This document shows, piece after piece, positions 8,782-17,884 of a stretch of 64,000 nucleotides of DNA. The position numbers and the translations under genes are program-made. The notes beneath the pieces were generated by a model that had not been told where the DNA came from, did not search any database, and was given only the letters and a program-made list of their open reading frames with translations. Origin of the DNA: Sulfobacillus thermosulfidooxidans DSM 9293 (GTDB taxonomy: Bacteria; Bacillota; Sulfobacillia; Sulfobacillales; Sulfobacillaceae); assembly GCF_900176145.1 (NCBI RefSeq), contig NZ_FWWY01000001.1, forward strand, positions 1,039,819-1,103,818, read 5' to 3'. Position 1 is the first letter of the stretch. Each line of letters starts with the position of its first letter.

Positions 8782-9533
8782 TACCGCCCCCGAAATTGTG
8801 GTCGCCTTTTTTGCAAAAAGGCTGTGATGCCTTCTGTGGCATCGTCCGTGCGCATGAGCTGGGCCATTTTTTCACTTTCCCCGGCTTGCCCTAATTCGGG
8901 ATTCGCTAATAATTCTTTGATGGCTTGGAGCGCTAAAGGGGGAAGACTGGCCAATCGATCAGCCTGGTTCAACGCATATTCCACGAGTAAGTGACTTGGG
9001 ACAATATGATGAATCAATCCAATCCGTAATGCCTCATCGGCATCAATCGCATCCCCCGTTAACAATAGGCGCGTGGCCTGAGAGCGACCAATTAATTTCG
9101 GCAGACGAACACTACCTCCCCAGCCAGGAATAATGCCTAGATTGACTTCGGGCTGGCCAAAGCGCGCATCGGGACAGGCAATCCGCAAATCGCAAGCCAT
9201 GGCCATTTCATTTCCCCCGCCCAAAGCGGGTCCATTAATGGCGGCAATGATGGGTTTGGCACTCTGTTCAATGCGATCAAATAACTTAACCCCATAGCGT
9301 AGAAATTCATTCACGTCGTTGCCTAATTGCAAAAAGCTCGGGATGTCCGCTCCCGCGGCAAAAAATGAACCATGGCCGGTAATGACCATGGCCCGAATGT
9401 CATCATTGGCCAGGGCCATATCTAAAGCCTCAGATAATTCTTGAAGAAGGGGAAAACTTAACGAATTGACAGGAGGATGATTGAGTTCGAAAAGCATGAC
9501 ATGATCACGTTGTTCTTGTGAAACAAGAGCCAT
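8781..9533 (-). CDS. Enoyl-CoA hydratase/isomerase
   Basis: 250 residues in the crotonase fold, with FAAGADIPSF and the oxyanion-hole region GPALGGGNEMAMACDLRIA, followed by GQPEVNLGIIPGWGG, where the Glu is the usual catalytic position. It hydrates trans-2-enoyl-CoA. I chose the ATG at 9533 over the upstream GTG because GAGGTGA lies at proper spacing before it. It is the middle gene of the beta-oxidation operon. Confidence 0.88.
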   Translation of the reverse strand: MALVSQEQRDHVMLFELNHPPVNSLSFPLLQELSEALDMALANDDIRAMVITGHGSFFAAGADIPSFLQLGNDVNEFLRYGVKLFDRIEQSAKPIIAAINGPALGGGNEMAMACDLRIACPDARFGQPEVNLGIIPGWGGSVRLPKLIGRSQATRLLLTGDAIDADEALRIGLIHHIVPSHLLVEYALNQADRLASLPPLALQAIKELLANPELGQAGESEKMAQLMRTDDATEGITAFLQKRRPQFRGR

Positions 9534-9559
9534 TTTTTTCACCTCTTTCGGCTTGTCAC

Positions 9560-10750
9560 CTAATAATTAAAGTACCCGCGGGAAGTTTTTACACCGAGTT
9601 GTCCGCGCTCTACACGCTCTTTAAGCGACGCTGGCGGTGTAAAGCGTTCCCCGAGCCGCTTGGTCATTTTTGTGAGCTTCTCATAGACCACATCTAAACC
9701 CATAGAATCTGCGAGGGCTAAAGGACCTGTGGGAAGACCCGCGCCTGCTCGCATGGCAATGTCTATAGAACGTGCGCTAGCAATCCCTTCTTCAAACACC
9801 CGTGCCGCTTCCATAAAGGTGGCCATGGTAAATTGGTCAATCAGGTCGTGTTCTTGTTCGGGAGTAAAGGGGGCGCTCTTAAGTGAAGCATTAGCCTCAG
9901 GCGTGGTATAGGAGTAAAAGCCTTGACCCGTTTTAACCCCTAAATGATGTTGTTGGACTAATTCTCCTAATTCAGGTCCGGGATAAAAACGGTCTCCATA
10001 CGCCTTTTGCAGGGTATTGGCAACGTCCCATGCAATGTCGAGTCCCAAAGCGTCGGCTAAAACAAAAGGTCCCATCGGTGCTAAGTGATTTTTGGTAATC
10101 ACGGCATCAATATCGTGAGCTGAGACATGGTGCTCCGCTTTAAAGCGCATGACTTCAGCCATCGATGCCGTTAAAATCCGGTTGACGACAAATCCCGGAC
10201 ACTCTTTGACGACCACAGGGATCTTCCGCAATTCTTCACTCAGACGGGTTAACGTATCCAGGACATCTTGATCGGTACTGTCACCGGCAATAATTTCGAC
10301 GAGCTTCATGGTATGTGCGGGATAGAAAAAGTGCATGCCTGCCACGCGCTCGGGTCTTGTGGTGGCATTGGCCATTTCTGATATACTGAGTGCTGATGTA
10401 TTACTCGCTAAAATCGCTAAGGGCGGTAAAATCCGGTCTAATTCGCGAAAGACTTGCTGTTTTAATGCCATTTTTTCTGGCACAGCTTCAATCGCCACTG
10501 ACACATCATAAAGATCCTTGTCCTGGGCGCTAAAGCGGATTTGGGCGAAACGTTTCTCCGCTTCTTGGGGACTGAGCCGCCCTTTGTCAACGCGGCCCTG
10601 CATCACATGGCGAATATGTTCTTGAGCCCTTTGCAAAGCATTTTCATCGACATCTCGTAAAACCACAGGAATGTTGGCCATCGCCAGGCTATAAGCAATA
10701 TCTGCCCCCATGGTTCCTGCCCCCACCACGGCAACTTTTTTCACGTACAT
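9560..10750 (-). CDS. 3-hydroxyacyl-CoA dehydrogenase
   Basis: 396 residues from the ATG at 10750; GGCAGGG lies 6 bases upstream, whereas the upstream GTG at 10780 lacks a site. The N-terminal NAD-binding motif is VAVVGAGTMGADIA. The catalytic region reads MHFFYPAHTMKLVEII, and ECPGFVVNRIL follows. Two 3HCDH C-terminal domains are present, the second ending LGVKTSRGYFNY, as in PaaH/FadB-type stand-alone enzymes. It oxidises 3-hydroxyacyl-CoA and leads the operon, divergent from the MarR regulator. No thiolase or acyl-CoA dehydrogenase is in this cluster. Confidence 0.88.
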   Translation of the reverse strand: MYVKKVAVVGAGTMGADIAYSLAMANIPVVLRDVDENALQRAQEHIRHVMQGRVDKGRLSPQEAEKRFAQIRFSAQDKDLYDVSVAIEAVPEKMALKQQVFRELDRILPPLAILASNTSALSISEMANATTRPERVAGMHFFYPAHTMKLVEIIAGDSTDQDVLDTLTRLSEELRKIPVVVKECPGFVVNRILTASMAEVMRFKAEHHVSAHDIDAVITKNHLAPMGPFVLADALGLDIAWDVANTLQKAYGDRFYPGPELGELVQQHHLGVKTGQGFYSYTTPEANASLKSAPFTPEQEHDLIDQFTMATFMEAARVFEEGIASARSIDIAMRAGAGLPTGPLALADSMGLDVVYEKLTKMTKRLGERFTPPASLKERVERGQLGVKTSRGYFNY

Positions 10751-11021
10751 GAAAAGCCCTGCCTTTCGCGATATTTTCACGAGCGGCTATCTGCCATCCT
10801 CATTGTTTGGATAAGCGCCCTATCCGCTCGATATTGTTGTGGCCCATTTCCCAATATCAGGTCACCACTTTCAGTATAAAAACATGCCAAGGTCCCGGTG
10901 TGTCGTTTTAGAAATCCCATATTTCCGACAATTCGGGATCATGGCAATCATTCCTTTGAGGTATAGCATTGCGCAGGACCAGTATATCGCCTATATGCAA
11001 TATTTGTCAATGGCAAGTTTA

Positions 11022-11050
11022 TTATCGATAAGCGAAATCTTTGCTATGAT
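11022..11050 (+). promoter_or_regulatory. Putative promoter/operator region upstream of the MarR gene
   Basis: A perfect 10-bp palindrome TTATCGATAA (11022-11031) precedes TATGAT (11045-11050), a likely -10. The palindrome covers the -35 position, where a MarR repressor could act on itself and on the divergent beta-oxidation operon. The rest of the 330-base gap 10751-11083 holds nothing else I recognise. Confidence 0.35.
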
Positions 11051-11083
11051 GAAATAAATGGAAAGGATATAGGGGGGACTTTA

Positions 11084-11551
11084 ATGGACAGTCAGCTTCA
11101 GGCCTTTATTGATGAGATTCAAAAACTCTTTCCGCGCATTATGCAATATCTAGAAGCTGAAGCTAGTCGCGAACTAATAGGCCTTGAGGTGACACCGTCC
11201 CAAATGAATGCGCTGTTTGCTCTCTATGGGGTCAAAAATATGCCAATGGGCGAATTAGCAGACCAACTTGGGTTAACGGAAAGTGCCGCCACGCGCTTAG
11301 TCGACCGGCTCATCAATATGAACTTAGTGAGGCGCGAGCGCGACGATCAAGACAGGCGGGTCGTCCGCGTGCGTTTGTCCTCTTATGGTAAACAACTTGC
11401 CGAACTCGTGTTTGAACGCCGCCAAGCCCAAGTGACCCGATTTGCTGAACGCTTACCCCAGGACTCGCGCGACGCCCTCATCCGCGGCCTATCGGATTTG
11501 CTCGACGTGTTTCAACGCCTTGAACAAGAATCAAAAGCCCAAAAGAAATAG
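11084..11551 (+). CDS. MarR-family transcriptional regulator
   Basis: 155 residues with the MarR winged helix: MGELADQLGLTESAATRLVDRL (recognition region) and a wing around RERDDQDRRVVRVRLSSYG. AGGGGGG lies just before the ATG. The gene is divergent from the beta-oxidation operon, which suggests it controls that operon in response to fatty-acid or acyl-CoA ligands (inference from position). Confidence 0.85.
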   Translation: MDSQLQAFIDEIQKLFPRIMQYLEAEASRELIGLEVTPSQMNALFALYGVKNMPMGELADQLGLTESAATRLVDRLINMNLVRRERDDQDRRVVRVRLSSYGKQLAELVFERRQAQVTRFAERLPQDSRDALIRGLSDLLDVFQRLEQESKAQKK

Positions 11552-11666
11552 AGGACCCCTCGTTCCTCTCTAACGTCCGAATCTGCGAGATAATTGGCCA
11601 TGCCATTCAGGCATAGGTTGACAAAGGGTTTTTACCCGGTTTAATAAAAATCCGGTTCTAGCGAAA

Positions 11667-11696
11667 TTGACCGCATCAAATTTTTAAGAATATGGT
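11667..11696 (+). promoter_or_regulatory. Sigma-A type promoter of the IscA-like gene
   Basis: TTGACC, 18 bases, TATGGT, ending about 47 bases upstream of the chosen TTG start. Confidence 0.5.
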
Positions 11697-11743
11697 ACAG
11701 TATTACTATCTCAATTTGTATTGATGTTGTGGAGGTGACGCAT

Positions 11744-12100
11744 TTGATTACCCTGACTGAGACGGCAGCGGACAAGGTTAAAGAGTTTATGGCATCGAAG
11801 GATCACCCCGATCTGGCGCTAAGAATTTACGTCAGCAAAGGCGGCTGCAGCGGATTTAGCTATGGAATGGCTCTTGATGCGGCTCAAGAAGATGACAATG
11901 TGTATGAATTCAATGGGATTAAGGTTGTTATTGACCCGCAGAGTGCGCCTTATCTTGAAGGCATTGAAGTCGATTATGTCAATTCCATGATGGGTGGCGG
12001 TTTTTCGATCACAAACCCCAACGCCGTATCCTCTTGTGGTTGCGGTCACTCCTTCCGAACCAAGGACGATGCGGGAGCAGCCAACTCGTGCAGCCATTAA
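11744..12100 (+). CDS. HesB/IscA/ErpA-type iron-sulfur carrier
   Basis: 118 residues. It has the A-type carrier Cys set: Cys in SKGGCSGFSYGM and the pair in SSCGCGHSF near the C-terminus, with a short extra tail (ANSCSH). It accepts and hands over Fe-S clusters. I chose the TTG at 11744 (MITLTETAADKVKEF) because GGAGGTGA ends 6 bases before it; an upstream GTG at 11729 would overlap that site. Monocistronic, with its own promoter and terminator. Confidence 0.88.
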   Translation: MITLTETAADKVKEFMASKDHPDLALRIYVSKGGCSGFSYGMALDAAQEDDNVYEFNGIKVVIDPQSAPYLEGIEVDYVNSMMGGGFSITNPNAVSSCGCGHSFRTKDDAGAANSCSH

Positions 12101-12112
12101 CCTAAGGATAGT

Positions 12113-12143
12113 AAAAAAGCCTTCGGAATCCGAAGGCTTTTTT
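12113..12143 (+). terminator. Intrinsic terminator after the IscA-like gene
   Basis: Stem GCCTTCGG / CCGAAGGC with loop AAT, flanked by A6 and T6, so it could work in both directions. Confidence 0.85.
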
Positions 12144-12173
12144 CCTTTTGGTCGTCCCTAAAAAGACCCGATG

Positions 12174-12208
12174 AAAAGCCTAGTGAGCTTTTTTCTCACT
12201 AGGCTTTT
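12174..12208 (-). terminator. Intrinsic terminator of the leftward MFS gene
   Basis: 14-bp perfect stem AAAAGCCTAGTGAG / CTCACTAGGCTTTT with a 7-base loop, directly after the MFS stop codon. It sits back-to-back with the IscA-gene terminator. Confidence 0.75.
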
Positions 12209-12211
12209 CGT

Positions 12212-13618
12212 CTACGCGGTCACTTGATGCGACTGAGGGTCTGAACCACCCTCGCCCGCTTCCTCCAAGGATTTACCCGCGGTTTCAAATCCAAAGGCCC
12301 ACGTCACCAAAAATCCTAAAAACGAGGCTGCTGCAATCATCCCTAAGGTCAAGCCTAATCCCCACGCTTGCTCAATCACCGGCAAGAGAAAGATACCGAC
12401 CGCTGCCCCGAATTTTCCCGATGCGGCAGCTAATCCATGTCCCGATGCCCTGAGGCTTGTGGGAAATACTTCGGTGGGTAAAATCCATGTGGTCGCGTTA
12501 GGTCCGGTGTTGACCGCCAGATTAAAGAGGGCAAAAGCAATGAATATCACCGTGGTCAAAGAACCGGTAGCACCCTTAGGAACCCCTACAAAAGCCAATA
12601 ATGTCATGGCAATACCCATACCCGCAAAGCCGAGAAGCTGAAGCCGGATACGACCCAATTTTTCAATCAGCAAGATACTCAAAGCAAATCCAATCACCAA
12701 GAAGACGTCGAGAAAAATCGCCCCTTGTGTCGACAAGATATCTTTGTGAATGAAATTCCCATGACCAGCAAACGCCATAACGGACAAAATGGTGGGAGTA
12801 AAAATTCCGATGCCATAAAGGCCAATATCCATCAAAAACCATGGTACCGTAACTAAAATTGTCCGGGTCAAATAACGACCACGAAACAAATCTTTATAAA
12901 CCATTTTTCGCGAATGCGTTTTCTCCGTGGTAATACTCTGTCCAGTGATTTCCTCGGCTAAAGCCCGGGCGCCTTCGGCATCCCCGTGTTCCATCTTCCA
13001 CCGGGGACTTTCGGGAACACTGGTACGAAGAATCATCACCGCCACAGCTGGCACGACCCCGATGGCCAACATAATCCGCCATGCATCGGGTGCGGGGTTT
13101 AGCATGAGAATCGATAGTCCTACCGCAGCACCAAATAACGCACCGAGCGCCTGAAAACTAAAGGCTCCCGATAGCATACGTCCACGAATCTTTTTTGGCA
13201 TTAACTCCGAAACATACGTCGAACTGATTGGATAGTCTGCGCCGATACCAATGCCTAACAAGAACCGAAATACGAGTAACGAGGTGGGATTCCATGACAA
13301 CGCGGATAACCCAGCAAAGACGACAAAAAAAAGCAGGTCAAAAAGATACATCGCTTTTCGACCCAACTTATCCGTAAACCGTCCCAAAGTAAATGCACCA
13401 ATCATGGCACCAAGAGGAGCTGCCGCTCCGATTAGTCCAATTCCGGTTTTTGTCACGTGCATTTGATGAGCAATAAGAGGAAGGGCGACACCGATAATAA
13501 ACAAATCAAATCCGTCGAGAAAAACCCCCATTGCCGACAAAAACCAAACCTTCCAATGCACCCCTTTTAACTTCGCATGATCTAGGGCCGACTGGAAACC
13601 TGTAGACTCAGATGGCAT
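12212..13618 (-). CDS. MFS transporter (phosphate or organic-acid:H+ symporter type)
   Basis: 468 residues with 12 predicted membrane segments. MGVFLDGFDLFIIGVALPLI in TM1, GRFTDKLGRKAMY in loop 2-3 and FLLGIGIGADYPISSTYVSEL in TM4-5 are typical of the AAHS/PHS groups of the sugar-porter-like MFS. GPNATTWILPTEVFPT matches the second-half signature. The ATG at 13618 is chosen because GGAGGAG lies 6 bases upstream; the longer frame starts at a TTG without a site. It is a homologue of the transporter at 39204-40583. The substrate cannot be assigned from the sequence. Confidence 0.8.
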   Translation of the reverse strand: MPSESTGFQSALDHAKLKGVHWKVWFLSAMGVFLDGFDLFIIGVALPLIAHQMHVTKTGIGLIGAAAPLGAMIGAFTLGRFTDKLGRKAMYLFDLLFFVVFAGLSALSWNPTSLLVFRFLLGIGIGADYPISSTYVSELMPKKIRGRMLSGAFSFQALGALFGAAVGLSILMLNPAPDAWRIMLAIGVVPAVAVMILRTSVPESPRWKMEHGDAEGARALAEEITGQSITTEKTHSRKMVYKDLFRGRYLTRTILVTVPWFLMDIGLYGIGIFTPTILSVMAFAGHGNFIHKDILSTQGAIFLDVFLVIGFALSILLIEKLGRIRLQLLGFAGMGIAMTLLAFVGVPKGATGSLTTVIFIAFALFNLAVNTGPNATTWILPTEVFPTSLRASGHGLAAASGKFGAAVGIFLLPVIEQAWGLGLTLGMIAAASFLGFLVTWAFGFETAGKSLEEAGEGGSDPQSHQVTA

Positions 13619-13747
13619 TTCAAGCTCCTCCTGCCGCCTTCTTGGCGTCAACGAATTATTTTCTTTAGCTTTATCATGCCACCGTCACATTATGAGTGGT
13701 TTAAGCCCTTGTTAAGGTTGCATTAACAAAACCCAGACTATTTGCAA

Positions 13748-14932
13748 TTAATCCACAGCACAGACAAGGCACTTGAGATAACGCGATTCTGGCAGTCCCG
13801 GCGCCATCGGATGATCAAGTCCTTGACCACGAATTTCCAAGATTTTCACCGGACGCTTGGCGTCTTTGGCCGCATCCCGGATCACCTCTATAAACTGGGT
13901 TTCAGAAATATGATAGGAACAACTGGATGTGACTAAGATGCCTCCCGGTTTAATCAACTTCATGCCTCGTAGGTTAATTTCTTTATATCCTCTAAGTGCT
14001 CCAGCCACGGCATCTTTGGATTTGGTAAAGGCGGGCGGATCCAAAATCCCAAGATCATATTGCGGCCCCTTATCACTTTCCTGACGGAGCCAATCAAAGG
14101 CATTAGCCGTCACAAATTCCATGTGTTGTTCCAAACCGTTTTGCCGGGCATTTTCTTGAGCCCGGGCGATAGCCCTTTCGTCGATATCAATTCCGATCAC
14201 ATGCTTTGCCCCATATTTTGCACAAAGTAAGCCAAAAGCTCCGGTGTGGCAAAAAGCATCAAAGACCTCTTTGCCCCCAGCCAATTCAGCCGTACGCTTA
14301 CGGTTCGCATATTGGTCAAGAAAGTGACCGGTTTTTTGCCCCCCTGCCACATCAATCGTTAAGCTGACCCCATTTTCCTGAATTGTCACCGGGCTTACCA
14401 GCGTACCATACAGGAGTTGGTCTTCGCGCGGTAAGCCTTCTTTAGCGCGCACCGCCACATCGCCACGTTCATAAATCCCTTGAGGATGATAGATGTCCAC
14501 CAGGGCTTCAACAATCGCTTGGCGAAAGGGTTGAAGTCCTAGACTTAAAATTTCCATAACCAACATGGGCCCATATTTGTCGACAATAAGCCCAGGCAAT
14601 TGGTCAGCTTCGGAATTTACCACCCGGTAGGCTTCGCGGTCCTTTAATAACTCAAAACGCAACCGTGCGGCTTCCCCTACCCGCGCTTGAAACCAGTGAT
14701 CATCAATGACGTCATGGACATTGCGGGTCAATAAACGAAACGCAATCAGCGATGCGGGATTAAAAAAACCGCGGCCGACAAAGCGACCATTAGACTCCTC
14801 TAGCGCAACAATCGAACCCGGTTGAAGATTTGAATGATACAATTCGCCCCGATATGCCCAAGGGGCGCCCTCCAATATCCGGTGAGGTCCCGGTTTTAAC
14901 CGTAAAACATCTGTCACATCAAGCGCCTCCAT
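13748..14932 (-). CDS. Class I SAM-dependent rRNA methyltransferase (RlmI/RlmK-like)
   Basis: 394 residues. The N-terminal PUA-like domain (1-75, PHRILEGAPWAYRGEL) is followed by a linker and a Rossmann methyltransferase with FDAFCHTGAFGLLCAKYGA (SAM site), GIDIDERAI and LDPPAFTKSKDAV, then VTSSCSYHI with a Cys consistent with m5C chemistry. The RlmI family makes m5C1962 in 23S rRNA. It is monocistronic. The specific target base is inferred from the family. Confidence 0.85.
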   Translation of the reverse strand: MEALDVTDVLRLKPGPHRILEGAPWAYRGELYHSNLQPGSIVALEESNGRFVGRGFFNPASLIAFRLLTRNVHDVIDDHWFQARVGEAARLRFELLKDREAYRVVNSEADQLPGLIVDKYGPMLVMEILSLGLQPFRQAIVEALVDIYHPQGIYERGDVAVRAKEGLPREDQLLYGTLVSPVTIQENGVSLTIDVAGGQKTGHFLDQYANRKRTAELAGGKEVFDAFCHTGAFGLLCAKYGAKHVIGIDIDERAIARAQENARQNGLEQHMEFVTANAFDWLRQESDKGPQYDLGILDPPAFTKSKDAVAGALRGYKEINLRGMKLIKPGGILVTSSCSYHISETQFIEVIRDAAKDAKRPVKILEIRGQGLDHPMAPGLPESRYLKCLVCAVD

Positions 14933-15014
14933 TCATCTTTGGCTAGTATAGGCCTAAATGGACAATTTTGACCATATCACGGATCATGTGCCCACTTGCG
15001 TTTAGCCTCACCAA

Positions 15015-15057
15015 ACAACAAAAACGCCCGGAGACGAAGAAGCTTTCTCCGAGCGTT
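15015..15057 (-). terminator. Intrinsic terminator of the GH18 gene
   Basis: On the minus strand AACGCTCGGAGA pairs with TCTCCGGGCGTT (one wobble), followed by a T-rich run. Confidence 0.8.
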
Positions 15058-15072
15058 GGCAACGATCAGCCG

Positions 15073-16620
15073 TTAATGGCTAAATCCCATGCGGGATAAA
15101 ACCGTCCACAAATGGGGATCTTCATCACCGAGGCGCCAGATGGCTACCCCACCCAAGTGATATTTTTTCACCAATTGCAATTTAAAAGCGTCACTATATC
15201 CATTTTCAAAATAGACGGTATGGGTAATCCCCTGACTTTGATAGGTAAAGTCCGGTTCATCGCTGAGGGGATTCCACTTAATGGGCACACCATATTGGGC
15301 TGCTAAAGACCTAGCTTGATTGGCATGAATCTCCACAGTTTGTCCATTACTGGCCCAGTTGTATCCATAGACAGCTAAGCCGAGTACAATTTTTTCGGGA
15401 TTCACGCGGGCGATTGCATACTGAATCGCTTGATTCACCCAATTAATGGGGGCAACAGGTCCTGGTGCACTGCCAATATCGTGATAGTCATATGTCATCA
15501 ACACAATCTTGCTGACGTATGGGGCTAAAGCCTGGTAATTATAGGCGCGATTATACGGATCTTGGGCTGTTCTTGGGATCACCGCAATAGTCACCGTTTT
15601 GCCCAGCGGCGTCAATTTTTCGGATAACGCTTTGACAAATGCGGTCAAAGGCCCTTCGTCCCAGTAGTTTAATCCTTCAAAATCAATATTGTAACCTTGA
15701 TATCCATCTTCCCTGGCCATTACAGCCAATTGATTCACAATCTGTTGACGCAAAGTCTGATTAGTTAAAATCCGGTCGTTGCCGTAGGCATTGGTGACAA
15801 CAGGATAAAGCGCAATATGATGTTCACGCGCATACGCTCTGACCCATGCCCGGTGATATCCATGCTTGATTAATTCGCCATTTGCACGGTACGTATACCA
15901 TAAGGGAGCAATAGCCGAAATCGTATGAAGATGCTGCGCTAAACTATTTTGAGAACTGGTGGACGTCTGTGTATATTGCGTGTAATAGCCTAATACCCAA
16001 GGACTGGAGGATACCTGGGATGAAGGCGAAGAGACAGGCGTGGGCGCAACAGGCCCAGAAGCGTTAGACCCAGAGGAATAACCTAATGCCTGACAAAGAG
16101 CCTGATAGGTTTTGGGACCCACAATTTCATCGACTACTAGGCCTTCATGCGATTGAAAAGCCATGACAGCTTGTCCTGTTTGCCGGTTAAACACGCCATC
16201 CGCGGGTCCTGGATTATAGCCCAACTGGCTTAAATCCCCTTGCAGGGTGACGACCCCAGGCCCGTAATCGCCATATGTCAAATCCGTTTGACCGAGCGGT
16301 GCTTGGATATCGTCATAGTGTCTTTTTAGGGCACGGATTAACGCCCTATGTGTTAAAGGGCCTAGAATCCCATCCACTTGCAGATGGGCCTGTGATTGAA
16401 ATTCTTCCAGGGCGAAGGTAGTCTGCGCATTAAAATATCCCCGGCTAGGCCCAGGATTGTATCCTAAATCTTGCAGTTCTTGCTGCAAAACACTCACCGA
16501 CCAGCCCACACTGCCTTGCTGTAGGAAAGAGGGGCTTTGTGATGCGGCACGGGCGGGAGAAGACAGGAGTAATAAGGAGCAAGCCGTGGACAAGGTCGCG
16601 ACGAACGGGAAAATCTTCAT
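15073..16620 (-). CDS. Secreted GH18-family protein with two peptidoglycan-binding domains
   Basis: 515 residues from the ATG at 16620 (GGAGG upstream). A signal peptide ends near ARA; two PG_binding_1 repeats follow, each with an LGYNPGP and DG(I/V)-type core. After a Ser/Pro linker comes a GH18 TIM barrel with GYNIDFEGLNYWDE (the DxxDxDxE site reads NIDFE), LMTYDYHD and AIWRLGDEDP. This plan is like the spore-cortex or cell-wall glucosaminidases YaaH/SleL, though those use LysM modules. It probably cleaves peptidoglycan during growth or spore germination. It has its own terminator. Confidence 0.82.
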   Translation of the reverse strand: MKIFPFVATLSTACSLLLLSSPARAASQSPSFLQQGSVGWSVSVLQQELQDLGYNPGPSRGYFNAQTTFALEEFQSQAHLQVDGILGPLTHRALIRALKRHYDDIQAPLGQTDLTYGDYGPGVVTLQGDLSQLGYNPGPADGVFNRQTGQAVMAFQSHEGLVVDEIVGPKTYQALCQALGYSSGSNASGPVAPTPVSSPSSQVSSSPWVLGYYTQYTQTSTSSQNSLAQHLHTISAIAPLWYTYRANGELIKHGYHRAWVRAYAREHHIALYPVVTNAYGNDRILTNQTLRQQIVNQLAVMAREDGYQGYNIDFEGLNYWDEGPLTAFVKALSEKLTPLGKTVTIAVIPRTAQDPYNRAYNYQALAPYVSKIVLMTYDYHDIGSAPGPVAPINWVNQAIQYAIARVNPEKIVLGLAVYGYNWASNGQTVEIHANQARSLAAQYGVPIKWNPLSDEPDFTYQSQGITHTVYFENGYSDAFKLQLVKKYHLGGVAIWRLGDEDPHLWTVLSRMGFSH

Positions 16621-16800
16621 TCCATTTCCTCCGAAGTGCCATATTTTACGCGATTTGGTATCTTTGGAAAGCATTGAAATACCCTTTTACCATAGCGATT
16701 CTCCTAAAACTTGTCAGATGTGCTATCATACTCGGGAAGCGCATTTCCGCGAGGTAATCTCTTTCTCAGCCGCGGGAAACCCGCTTTATAAAAATTTTCA

Positions 16801-16819
16801 CCGCAATGGTAAATTGCGG
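16801..16819 (+). promoter_or_regulatory. Hairpin just upstream of the selD ribosome site
   Basis: CCGCAAT / ATTGCGG with a 5-base loop, followed by GTTTTA and then AGAGGAGGTGAT. It could be a weak terminator or attenuator in the selD leader; function unknown. Confidence 0.3.
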
Positions 16820-16840
16820 GTTTTAGAGGAGGTGATCCGG

Positions 16841-17884
16841 GTGCACCCACGATTAACGCAAATGACGAGCAAATCCGGGTGAGGGTGCAAATTAGGTCCG
16901 GAGGACCTAACGAGCGCTTTAAGCTTTATCCCGCCTACCAAGTTTCGGGATGAAGACGTCCTGGTCGGCAATGAGACACACGATGATGCGGGAATCTACC
17001 GGTTAAGTCCGGATCAAGCTCTCGTTCAAACCGTAGACTTTTTAACTCCGGTTGTGGACGATCCCGAATTATTTGGGAAAGTGGCGGCGGCCAATTCCTT
17101 ATCCGATGTCTATGCCATGGGTGGAATTCCGATCACCGCGTTGAACTTATTGGCGGTTCCCGAAGGCGTCTTATCAGCAGAAGAAGTCGGAGCGATGTTG
17201 CGCGGGGGACAGAGTATTTTAGATGAAGCCGAATGCCGTCTTTTAGGCGGGCATTCTATCGACGACAATGAACCTAAAATGGGGTATTCCGTGACGGGTT
17301 TGGTGCATCCCGATCATATTTGGCGCAATAGCACGGCCCATCCTGGTGATGTGCTTTATCTTTCCAAACCCATTGGGAGTGGAGTGGTGATTAAAGCGAT
17401 CAAAGACGGGGAAGCCAGCCAAGAAATGATTGATGGGGTGATTGCCATGATGTTAACGCTGAACAAAAAGGCCAGCGAAACCATCAAACGTGTCGGCGAT
17501 CCCACGGCTTGCACCGATGTCACGGGGTTTGGACTGCTCGGACACTCGTGGGAAATGGCCCAAGGTGCCAATGTGGCCATTGAACTTTATGCGTCCTCAG
17601 TGCCGACCCTTCCGGGGGCCAAGGAATTGGCGCAACAAGGCAAGTTCCCCTCAGGAAGCCGGCGCAACTTGGAATATGTGGCGCCTCATCTTGAGGTGGA
17701 TCCTGGCTTCGATCACAATATTCTGACCTTATTGGCCGATGCGGTGACCTCAGGCGGACTGCTCTTCACAGTCAAAGAAGAAAACGCCGCCTCGTTCGAA
17801 GCGACGTTTTCTGATCAGCACGTCCCACTCTACCGCATCGGACGCGTGTTACCGGGTCCGGCCCAAGTTAGGGTGTTGGGATAA
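16841..17884 (+). CDS. selD: Selenophosphate synthetase with in-frame UGA (selenocysteine) in the active site
   Basis: Read from the GTG at 16841 (AGGAGGTGA 5 bases upstream) with UGA at 16880-16882 decoded as Sec, the product is 347 residues, the usual SelD length. It begins MHPRLTQMTSKSG-U-GCKLGPEDL. U14 is exactly where SelD has its catalytic Cys or Sec (C/U-G-C-K). The frame continues with VLVGNETHDDAGIY, VQTVDFLTP, DVYAMGG and ACTDVTGFGLLGH. A hairpin follows the UGA. Without recoding only an N-truncated 276-residue product from the GTG at 17054 would be called. The enzyme makes selenophosphate from selenide and ATP. Its 3' end overlaps the convergent gltX by 17 bases. Confidence 0.9.
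16880..16910 (+). other. Sec codon and putative bacterial SECIS hairpin of selD
   Basis: UGA at 16880-16882 is followed by stem TTAGGTCC (16892-16899) / GGACCTAA (16903-16910) with loop GGA. The loop G lies about 17 bases after the UGA, within the spacing known for bacterial SECIS elements bound by SelB. Confidence 0.7.

Noticed and set aside
16457-16882. 141-codon open frame ending at 16882
   Set aside because: Its last 14 codons are the real SelD N-terminus; the part upstream is antisense to the GH18 gene and lacks a start near its beginning. The stop is the Sec UGA.
17054-17884. SelD starting at the GTG at 17054
   Set aside because: This would lack the Gly-rich ATP site and the catalytic residue; the upstream in-frame sequence is clearly SelD.
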